Shown: positions 45,101 through 53,926 of the stretch, piece by piece | Numbering within the stretch: position 1 is the first letter of the stretch | How the letters are laid out: each line of letters starts with the position of its first letter | DNA from: Platynereis dumerilii | Taxonomy: Eukaryota; Annelida; Polychaeta; Phyllodocida; Nereididae | Length of the DNA: 64,000 nucleotides | NCBI GenBank assembly: GCA_026936325.1 | Contig: JAPTHN010000015.1 | Span: forward strand, 3,312,117 to 3,376,116 | Reading direction: 5' to 3' | Notes under the pieces: model-generated | Seen by the model: only the letters and a program-made list of their open reading frames with translations | The model's database searches: none | What the model was told of the DNA's origin: nothing | Made by a program: the position numbers and the translations under genes

Positions 45101-48040
45101 TTACCACTCTGGCTGAAAGGAAGAGAAACATCCCAGAAACTAGTTGCCAAGGAGTGCATGTCATTACCACTCTGGCTGAAAGGAAGAGAAACATCCCAGA
45201 AACTAGATGCCAAGGAGTGCATGTCATTACCACTCTGGCTGAAAGGAAGAGAAACATCCCAGAAACTAGTTGCCAAGGAGTGCATGTCATTACCACTCTG
45301 GCTGAAAGGAAGAGAAGCATCCCAGAAACTAGTAGCTAAGGAGTGAATGTCATTTGCAATCTGGCTGAAAGGAAGAGAAACATTCCAGAAACTAGTTGCC
45401 AAGGAGTGCATGTCATTACCACTCTGGCTGAAAGAAAGAGAAACATCCCAGAAACTAGTTGCCAAGGAGTGCATGTCATTACCACTCTGGCTGAAAGACA
45501 GAGAAACATCCCAGAAACTAGTTGCCAAGGAGTGCATGTCATTACCACTCTGGCTGAAAGACAGAGAAACATCCCAGAAACTAGTTGCCAAGGAGTGCAT
45601 GTCATTACCACTCTGGCTGAAAGGAAGAGAAACATCCCAGAAACTAGTTGCCAAGGAGTGCATGTCATTACCACTCTGGCTGAAAGGAAGAGAAACATCC
45701 CAGAAACTAGTTGCCAAGGAGTGCATGTCATTACCACTCTGGCTGAAAGGAAGAGAAACATCCCAGAAACTAGTTGCCAAGGAGTGCATGTCATTACCAC
45801 TCTGGCTGAAGGGAAGAGAAACATCCCAGAAACTAGTTGCCAAGGAGTGCATGTCATTACCACTCTGGCTGAAAGGAAGAGAAACATCCCAGAAACTAGT
45901 TGCCAAAGAGTGCATGTCATTACCACTCTGGCTGAAAGGAAGAGAAGCATCCCAGAAACTAGATGCCAAGGAGTGCATGTCATTACCACTCTGGCTGAAA
46001 GGAAGAGAAACATCCCAGAAACTAGTTGCCAAGGAGTGCATGTCATTACCACTCTTGCTGAAAGGAAGAGAAACATCCCAGAAACTAGTTGCCAAGGAGT
46101 GCATGTCATTACCACTCTGGCTGAAAGGAAGAGAAACATCCCAGAAACTAGTTGCCAAGGAGTGCATGTCATTACCACTCTGGCTGAAAGAAAGAGAAAC
46201 ATCCCAGAAACTAGTTGACAAGGAGTGCATGTCATTACCACTCTGGCTGAAAGAAAGAGAAACATCCCAGAAACTAGTTGCCAAGGAGTGCATGTCATTA
46301 CCACTCTGGCTGAAAGACAGAAACATCCCAGAAACTAGTTGCCAAGGAGTGCATGTCATTACCACTCTGGCTGAAAGGAAGAGAAACATCCCAGAAACTA
46401 GTTGCCAAGGAGTGCATGTCATTACCACTCTGGCTGAAAGGAAGAGAAACATCCCAGAAACTAGTTGCCAAGGAGTGCATGTCATTACCACTCTGGCTGA
46501 AAGGAAGAGAAACATCCCAGAAACTAGATGCCAAGGAGTGCATGTCATTACCACTCTGGCTGAAAGGAAGAGAAACATCCCAGAAACTAGTTGCCAAGGA
46601 GTGCATGTCATTACCACTCTGGCTGAAAGGAAGAGAAACATCCCAGAAACTAGTTGCCAAGGAGTGCATGTCATTACCACTCTGGCTGAAAGGAAGAGAA
46701 ACATCCCAGAAACTAGTTGCCAAGGAGTGCATGTCATTACCACTCTGGCTGAAAGAAAGAGAAACATCCCAGAAACTAGTTGCCAAGGAGTGCATGTCAT
46801 TACCACTCTGGCTGAAAGACAGACAAACATCCCAGAAACTAGTTGCCAAGGAGTGCATGTCATTACCACTCTGGCTGAAAGGAAGAGAAACATCCCAGAA
46901 ACTAGTTGCCAAGGAGTGCATGTCATTACCACTCTGGCTGAAAGGAAGAGAAACATCCCAGAAACTAGATGCCAAGGAGTGCATGTCATTACCACTCTGG
47001 CTGAAAGGAAGAGAAGCATCCCAGAAACTAGTAGCTAAGGAGTGCATGTCATTTGCAATCTGGCTGAAAGGAAGAGAAACATCCCAGAAACTAGTTGCCA
47101 AGGAGTGCATGTCATTACCACTCTGGCTGAAAGGAAGAGAAACATCCCAGAAACTAGTTGCCAAGGAGTGCATGTCATTACCACTCTGGCTGAAAGGAAG
47201 TGAAACATCCCAGAAACTAGTTGCCAAGGAGTGCATGTCATTACCACTCTGGCTGAAAGGAAGAGAAACATCCCAGAAACTAGTTGCCAAGGAGTGCATG
47301 TCATTACCACTCTGGCTGAAAGGAAGAGAAACATCCCAGAAACTAGTTGCCAAGGAGTGCATGTCATTACCACTCTGGCTGAAAGGAAGAGAAACATCCC
47401 AGAAACTAGTTGCCAAGGAGTGCATGTCATTACCACTCTGGCTGAAAGGAAGAGAAACATCCCAGAAACTAGTTGCCAAGGAGTGCATGTCATTACCACT
47501 CTGGCTGAAAGGAAGAGAAACATCCCAGAAACTAGTTGCCAAGGAGTGCATGTCATTACCACTCTGGCTGAAAGGAAGAGAAACATCCCAGAAACTAGTT
47601 GCCAAGGAGTGCATGTCATTACCACTCTGGCTGAAAGGAAGAGAAACATCCCAGAAACTAGATGCCAAGGAGTGCATGTCATTACCACTCTGGCTGAAAG
47701 GAAGAGAAACATCCCAGAAACTAGTTGCCAAGGAGTGCATGTCATTACCACTCTGGCTGAAAGGAAGAGAAACATCCCAGAAACTAGATGCCAAGGAGTG
47801 CATGTCATTACCACTCTGGCTGAAAGGAAGAGAAACATCCCAGAAACTAGTTGCCAAGGAGTGCATGTCATTACCACTCTGGCTGAAAGGAAGAGAAACA
47901 TCCCAGAAACTAGTTGCCAAGGAGTGCATGTCATTACCACTCTGGCAGAAAGAAAGAGAAACATCCCGGAAACTCTTTTCCAAGGAGTGCATGTCATTAC
48001 CACTCTGGCTGAAAGGGAAAAAAAACATCTCAGAAGGGAT
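39094..48040. repeat. 63-bp minisatellite array, ~130 units, higher-order blocks
   Basis: The unit (ACTAGTTGCCAAGGAGTGCA, TGTCATTACCACTCTGGCTG, AAAGGAAGAGAAACATCCCA, GAA) recurs from 39240 to 48040. Five blocks start with a 160-bp non-repetitive header (ATGCGACTTTACAGTAGCAG...) at 39094, 40063, 40781, 42381 and 43099; the last block runs 75 units. Since 63 is divisible by three, both plus frames and both minus frames that lack a stop in the unit stay open for hundreds of codons. The plus frame TSCQGVHVITTLAERKRNIPE is in frame with coding-like sequence at the right end (48041-48230). Common variants (AGG/AGA, CTG/CTT) are silent in that frame. Confidence 0.95.
40781..42389 (+). CDS. Longest block-length ORF in the 63-bp array (coding status uncertain)
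   Basis: In block 3 the header supplies an ATG at 40797 (MRLYSSSVVLSILGFGYEWT) with a hydrophobic segment, followed by 22 repeats of TSCQGVHVITTLAERKRNIPE and the ending RSILETS, 530 codons in all. Blocks 1, 2 and 4 stop early through a TAAGGAG variant unit, and block 5 has TAG in the header. Only one block is therefore fully open. Minus-strand frames of similar length exist, so openness alone is not evidence of translation. Confidence 0.25.
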
Positions 48041-48230
48041 GACCAGTAGAATCATCTACAAGCAGAAGATTTGAACCTCAGGATTGACCAGTGGATTTTG
48101 GCTGTGGGCAGGATGGTTGATGAGTTCTCTGTGGACTTGCAAAGCAACACATTGCACACCTACACAGGAAAAAAAACAAGGCCACTAACCAGAGGCGATA
48201 TCAAACACCAATTTTAAGCAATGGATCAGT
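48041..48230 (+). pseudogene. Exon-like sequence at the right end of the array
   Basis: In frame with the last repeats, the sequence reads HLRRDDQ, stop, NHLQAEDLNLRIDQWILAVG and RMVDEFSVDLQ. NHLQAEDLNLRIDQWI resembles HHLQAEELTIRIDQWISDVG at 49398-49457, and VGRMVDEFSVDL recurs at 51193. One in-frame TAG and a frame change later suggest decay. Confidence 0.45.
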
Positions 48231-48527
48231 GCAAATTATGTTGTACAGTCTCACACAACATACAATCAACGCATCCGTAGTTGACATGGTGGTGCACTGG
48301 GTACTCCCAGAATGATAATGTCCTTTGCCAAAAATCAGGAAGGGGAAGAAGAAGAAGCCCAGATAATGCATCCCCGATCAGTTGCCCATTTTGATATGAC
48401 AGAAGCAACAGTAATCACCAAAGCTAAAGCTATCCAACAATATTGCAGAAAAGAGCAAAATAAGTGTTTACAAATCATGGTAGCAGAGTTCTTCAAACCC
48501 AGTTCAGCAGCACCTTTCATTTCCCCA

Positions 48528-48590
48528 GCAGTGTTTTACGTCCCGTCAGCACCAGTTTGGGCTACATCATATTTGGAGGCACAAATTTGT
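48528..48590 (+). repeat. LINE 3'-tail fragment
   Basis: GTGTTTTACGTCCCGTCAGC, ACCAGTTTGGGCTACATC and TTTGGAGGCAC match the 59-bp tail defined at 32264-32322; homologous fragment at 51709-51770. Confidence 0.7.
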
Positions 48591-48659
48591 GTCGAATTGT
48601 GGTCAATGCAATGCAATACTGAGAGCTGAACAAATTGAAAAGACCACAAGAAACCTACA

Positions 48660-48845
48660 GATGGACAATCGGGGATTTACATCCTCTATTTATGCAATTC
48701 ATAGGCTAACAATTAGGAAAGGGAGCACACAGTATTAATAAGGTGAAGGATGATTGAAATGACAGTCAACCACAAGTGCAGCCAGCGTTGGAATCGAACC
48801 TCAGACCCAATGATTGGCAGCACAGCGTGCCTCCAGAGGGGCTAT
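48660..48845 (-). mobile_element. tRNA-derived SINE copy 5 (old)
   Basis: GGGGATTTACATCCTCTATT, TAATAAGGTGAAGGATGATT and box B GGTTCGATTCC (minus strand) identify the family; homologous to copy 6 through the segmental duplication. Confidence 0.75.
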
Positions 48846-49344
48846 CCAGTCTGCACTGCTGCAATTAGGTACCTTTTGCTCAAGTTCAATTTCCCCAACA
48901 GTTTTCTGGGTTTAAAATTTTATGAAATTCACAGGCTATATTGTCTGAACCTTTTCATTCACCAACTGACGGTAGTTCCAAACAGGTCTCCCATAATGAA
49001 ATTTGTCCGTACTTTTACAACCGTCTCATTTATGCAAATCAAATCGTCAAAATGGAAGTTGAAACTCACGGACATCTGAAGTACAATTAAATTTCTCCAA
49101 AAAGAATTGCTGTCCTTGAGTCTATCATTTCACAAGTTACCAAACCTAAAATGAAATTCACAGGCTTTTGTTTCAGAACCTTTTCTCTCGCAAAAAATGA
49201 ACCACTAACAAACGAAACAATTGATGAAACTTCGGGCACGAACAATGCGGAACCAGCATAAATGGCTACACTGAACACTTCCCACCAAAGACAAAATATT
49301 CAGGCTACTTTTTCTAAACCTTTCCATTCACCAATTTGGACCAA

Positions 49345-49584
49345 ATGAGAGCTTTTGATGGTTGGGAAACGATATGAAGACGATGTGCGGATCTCTTCCC
49401 TGGACCATCATCTGCAAGCTGAAGAGCTGACAATCCGGATTGACCAGTGGATATCAGATGTGGGCAGGATCGATGAAGAGATTCAAAACATGTCTCCTAC
49501 AATGAAGTTAACCCATACTGTTATAACAGGTCTCATTTATATTAATCAAACTGCCAAAGCGAAGTTGAAATTCACACAAAGTTA
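49345..49584 (+). CDS. Exon-like helical segment, copy 1
   Basis: The frame reads MVGKRYEDDVRISSLDHHLQ, AEELTIRIDQWISDVGRIDE, EIQNMSPTMKLTHTVITGLI and stops at 49584. It is amphipathic and coiled-coil-like. The paralogue at 52858-53050 reads MVGKRYENAVRISSLDHHLQ and keeps the frame, with mostly conservative changes. No confident splice sites; family unknown. Confidence 0.4.
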
Positions 49585-49921
49585 AAGTGCTACTAAACGT
49601 CTCCAAAAACAAGTGCTTTCCAAGAGGCTACCACTTCACAAATTGTCAAACCACCTAAAATGAAATTCACAGGTTTTTATTTCAGAACCCTTTCTTGCAT
49701 AAAATAAATCAACCAACAAAGAAACAATTGATGAAACTTTGGGCTGGAACCAGCATAAACTTTTACACAGGACAAATGCATGACGAACTATTTCCAGCTA
49801 CCTTCCTGAACCCTTTCATCAAAAAGACTAAAGGGATTTGAACGCAGCTTTTTATTTAGTTCACTTGTAATTGTAAACTGGTCTCTTTCAACGCTTTTAC
49901 AAAATTATGTGACCCACTTGA

Positions 49922-50765
49922 GGTGGCTCGCTACTCATGCGAAGTGGTAGTCAGCGCACATTCACGGGCAGCCAGGTAGGCCCTATCTGTCGTTATGTCA
50001 CCATTGCAACTCAGCTCCGCTGGCACTGTTCAGCATCTTTTTTTGATTCTGAGAATTTCATGAGTCGGCCGCTTCGTTTAGCATTTGCGGGACTTCTAAG
50101 AGGGTTACAGACTTCTCGTTTGCAGCATTAGATGCGCTATGAAGAGGACTACATACAGCCGGAGTTTCAGCTCGATACTCAGAATAGAAAATTTATACAG
50201 GCGATTTTCGGCAAGCAGGTCTAATTTCTCAAAAATGACTTTGAGACATAAATACATTTTTATATCAAAATCCACCACGGTAGGAAACCTTCTCTTATGT
50301 ATTTTATTGTTCCTCACAATATTTGGAAATTAATGACAAAGAAATGAGAAATCCCATCTCCCCAATTTTTTTTAGCGCCATGGTTTATAAAAAAAGTTAA
50401 AATTGTCAAAATCAATATTTTGATTTCGAGCCCCTTAGAAAGCCCTTTAAACTAAATATATTTCTTTGAAATTGTAATCAGCTTTTCCATTTAAGTGTCT
50501 TCTTTAATTTCATGCTTCATTGAATAATATGGGCTGCATGATCACTGAATGACAAGGTAAAGTTGACAGTAAAAAAGTTAAGAAAAAAATTGAGTTTTTC
50601 AGGTTTGCGTGAAATGACTTTCTTGTACATAACCTCAAATATTTTGAAAAAAAGGCTGGTTGCGACCCCCTTTTTTACATATCCTTGCTATAAACTATAT
50701 TTTGGACCATTCTAAACTATTTAAAAAAAATCCTATCTTGGAAAGTTCATCAGTATCGAGCCACC
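49922..50765. mobile_element. TTAA-type DNA element, 844 bp, private to copy 1
   Basis: Ends GGTGGCTCGCTAC and GTATCGAGCCACC are inverted repeats. The left flank is TTGA (49918-49921, one change from TTAA) and the right flank TTAA (50766-50769). The paralogous empty site is visible at 53429-53432 (CCAACTTAAGTTGATATTC). TTAA targets are typical of piggyBac-like and a few other superfamilies. No transposase ORF, so non-autonomous. Confidence 0.8.
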
Positions 50766-51192
50766 TTAAGTTGATATTCAGACACTTAAAAGCAAAATGT
50801 CATTTCCTTCAAAAAATTGTCTCTTTGAAAGATTTTCAGAACAGTCCGAGGTAAAAATAAAAGTAACCACCCACTAAGATGAAATTCACAGGCTTTTGTT
50901 TTGAAACCTTTTCTTCGCATAAAACAACAAGCAATTGATGAAACTGGAGCCAAAGACACTTTTTATAGAAGAAACTAATCACAAAAGATTAAATTTGCTG
51001 GTTATTTTTCATAAAGTACCAACTCAAACTTTCAAGAAAATAATACGATATTCAACTGGATGTTCTTGTCAAGACATTTTCCCATAGAAAACATTTCCCA
51101 TAAAACATGAAATTCACAGGCTTTTTTTTTCAAACCTTTTCGGTGGAAAAATATATTCTGTTCTTTGGCACATCATAGCCTTCACCATCTGT

Positions 51193-51354
51193 GGGCAGGA
51201 TGGTTGATGAGTTCTCTGTGGACTTGCAACAGCAACACATTGCAGACCTCCACAGGGAAATGACCAAGGCCATAAGAAGAATGCGACGCCTTAGACAAAG
51301 ACTGAGGAGTATTGTAGAGACACTAACCAGAGGCGATATCAAACACCTGTTTTA
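51193..51354 (+). CDS. Terminal-exon-like segment, basic coiled coil
   Basis: Preceded by CATCTGTGGGCAG, the frame reads GRMVDEFSVDLQQQHIADLH, REMTKAIRRMRRLRQRLRSI and VETLTRGDIKHLF before TAA. It is strongly helical and Arg-rich. The copy-1 equivalent (48101-48216) has lost the middle and is shifted. This looks like the better-kept last exon of an unknown host gene. Confidence 0.45.
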
Positions 51355-51708
51355 AGCAATGGATCAGTGCAAATTATGTTGTACAGTCTCACACAACATA
51401 CAACACCGCGAGACTAATCATTGTAACTATTGCTTTTGGAAAGCGAGTCAATGCATCCGTAGTTGACACAGTGGTGCACTGGGTACTTCCACAATGATAA
51501 TGTCCTTTGCCGAGAAATCAGGAAGGGGAGGACAAAAAAGCCCAGATAATGCATCGCCGATCAGTTGCCCCTTTTAATATGACAGACACAACAGTAATCG
51601 CCAAAGATAAAGCTTTCCAACAATATTGCAGAAAAGAGCACAATAAGTGTTTACAAATCATGATAGAGTTCTTCAAACCCAGTTCAGCAGCACCTTTCAT
51701 TTCCCCCG

Positions 51709-51770
51709 TAGTGTTTTACGTCCCGTCAGCACCAGTTTGGGCTACATTGTATTTGGAGGCACAAATTTGT
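51709..51770 (+). repeat. LINE 3'-tail fragment
   Basis: GTGTTTTACGTCCCGTCAGC and ACCAGTTTGGGCTACATT; homologue of 48528-48590. Confidence 0.7.
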
Positions 51771-51838
51771 GTCGAATTGTGGTCAATGCAATGCAATACT
51801 GACATCTGAACAAATTGAAAAGACCACATGAAACCTAC

Positions 51839-52022
51839 AGATGGACAATTGGGGATTTACATTCTCTATTTATGCACTTCATAGGCTAATAATTAGGACA
51901 GGAGCACACAGGAATAAGGTGAAGGATGATGAAATAGCAGTCAACCAGAAGTCCAGCCAGCGTTGGAATCGAACCTCAGACCCAATGATTGGCAGCCCAG
52001 CATGCCTCCAAATGAGGGGCTA
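51839..52022 (-). mobile_element. tRNA-derived SINE copy 6 (old)
   Basis: GGGGATTTACATTCTCTATT, AGGTGAAGGATGA and minus-strand box B GGTTCGATTCC; duplicate of copy 5. Confidence 0.75.
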
Positions 52023-52412
52023 TCCAGTCTGTACTGTTGCAATTAGGTGCCTTTTGCTAAAGTTCAATTTCCCCAACAGTTTTCTGGGTTTAAAATTTTA
52101 TGAAATTCACAGGCCATATCATCTGAACCTTTTCATTCACCAACAGACTGTGGTTTTTTCATTCACCAACAGACTGTGGTTTCAAAACCAGTCTCCTATG
52201 ATGAAGTTCATCCATACTTTAGTAACGGTCTCATTCATGTAAAATCAAATCGTCAAAATGAAGTTGAAACTCACGGATATCTCAAGTACAATTAAATTTC
52301 TCCAAAAAGAACTGCTGTCCTAGAGTCTATCATTTCACAGGTTGCCAAACCACCTAAAATGAAATTCACAGGCTTTTGTTTCAGAACCTTTTCTCTCACA
52401 AAAAAATGAACC

Positions 52413-52710
52413 CAGGGTTCCCGCACTTTACCGAGTTCAAATTCAAGGTTTTTTCCAGGTTTTTCAAGGCTGCCAAAACCAATTTTCAAGGTCTAATTCT
52501 GCAATTCTTTCAAACTGATTTTGCGCCCCGAACCTTCGTCGAAGTCCACAATTTGTTAGACCGTTTCAATGTTGGCAAGAGAACCCCAAATTCCAGACTT
52601 TTTCCAGGTTTTTGGTGGAAATATCACATTTTCCAGGTTTTTCCAGGCCGGAAAAAGCATAACCGAAAATTCCAGGTTTTCAAGGTTTTCCAGGTTGAGT
52701 GGGAACCCTG
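52413..52710. mobile_element. hAT-like MITE, 298 bp, private to copy 2
   Basis: Starts CAGGGTTCCCGCACTTTACC and ends GAGTGGGAACCCTG; interior is rich in TTTTCCAGGTTTT. Copy 1 shows the empty site (AAAATGAACCACTAACAAAC near 49195). The flanks AATGAACC and TAGAACCA suggest a decayed short target duplication. The CAGGGTTCCC terminus is typical of hAT MITEs. Confidence 0.8.
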
Positions 52711-52839
52711 TAGAACCACTAACGAACGAAACAATTGATGAAACTTTGGGCTGAAACAATGTGAAACCAGCATAAATGTTTAAACTGGACACCTCCAACC
52801 AAAGATGAAATATTCAGGCTACTTTTTCTCAACCTTTTC

Positions 52840-53076
52840 ATTCAACAATTTGGACCAAATGAGAGAGCTTTTGATGGTAGGGAAACGATATGAAAACGCT
52901 GTGCGGATCTCTTCCCTGGACCATCATCTGCAAGCTGCAAAGTTGACCATCCAGATTGGCCAGTGGATATCGGATATGCGCAGGATCGTTGAAGAGACTC
53001 AAAACAGGTCTCCTGCAATGAAGTTCACCAATACGGTTATAACATTTATATTAATCCAACTGCCAAAGCGAAGTTG
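52840..53076 (+). CDS. Exon-like helical segment, copy 2
   Basis: The frame reads NNLDQMRELLMVGKRYENAV, RISSLDHHLQAAKLTIQIGQ, WISDMRRIVEETQNRSPAMK and stays open to 53076. Paralogue of 49345-49584. In this copy the frame is open further upstream than in copy 1. Confidence 0.4.
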
Positions 53077-53875
53077 AAATTCTCACAAATTTAAAGTGCT
53101 GTTAAAGTTCTCCAAAAACAAATGCTTTCCAAGACGCTACCACTTCACAAATAGTCAAACCACCTAAAATGAAATTCACAGGCTTTCGTTTCAGAACCCT
53201 TTCTTTTGCATAAAATAAACCAACAAACAATTGATGAAACTTTCAGCTGGAACCAGCATAAACTTTTACACAGGACAAATCCACGACAAACTATTCCAGC
53301 TACTTTTTCTGAACCCTTTCACCAAAACGACTGAAGGGATTTGAATGCAGATTTTTATTTAGTTCACTTGTAATTGTAAAATGGTCTCATTCATGGTTTT
53401 TTTTACAATTTATAGGCCTAGGACCAACTTAAGTTGATATTCAGACACTATATAACAAGTAAAATTCAATTTCCAAAAAAAATTCTCTTTGAAAGATATT
53501 CACAAGAGTCCTGAGGCAAAATGAAAGTAACCACCTAATAAGATGAAATTCACAGGCTTTTGTTTTGAAACCTTTTCTTTGCATAAAACAAACGGACAAA
53601 CAAATTAATGAAACTGAACATGGAGCCAAGAAACTTTTTATATGAGAAACTAATCAGAAAAGATTAAATTTGCCAGATGTTTTCATGAAGTACAAACTCA
53701 AACTTTCAACAAAATAATACGATATAATACTCAACTTGAGGCTCTGGTCAACACATTTTCCCATACAAAACATTTCCCATAAAAAATGAAATTCACAGGC
53801 TTTTGTTTCAAAACCTTTTCTGTACAAAAATATAATTGTTTTTTTTGCACATCACAGCCTTGGCCAATAGACCAA

Positions 53876-53926
53876 ATGGTGCACATAATCAAATTTCAGT
53901 AAATAAACTTGTCAGGCATTCCTTTG
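53876..53926. other. Short spacer between tandem copy 2 and NR2C2AP stop
   Basis: 51 bp at the presumed 3' UTR side of NR2C2AP; the 3' UTR probably extends into the duplicated segment. Confidence 0.4.

Larger units (their letters stand above)
48095..51192. repeat. Tandem duplication, copy 1 (3.1 kb)
   Basis: Starts GTGGGCAGGATGGTTGATGA and ends CACATCATAGCCTTCACC. It matches 51193-53875 throughout in the same order: GRMVDEF segment, ATGCATCCGTAGTTGACA, LINE tail, SINE, VGKRYE segment, MKFTGF motifs. It carries a private 844-bp TTAA element (49922-50765). Confidence 0.88.
51193..53875. repeat. Tandem duplication, copy 2 (2.7 kb)
   Basis: Head-to-tail with copy 1; ends CACATCACAGCCTTGGCC. It contains the private hAT-like MITE at 52413-52710 and lacks the TTAA element. 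It also has a small 24-bp duplication, CATTCACCAACAGACTGTGG, at 52134-52180. Confidence 0.88.

Noticed and set aside
43255-47019. 1,254-codon minus-strand ORF and other giant frames in the 63-bp array
   Set aside because: They follow automatically from a stop-free unit whose length is a multiple of three. Neither end joins unique coding sequence on that strand.
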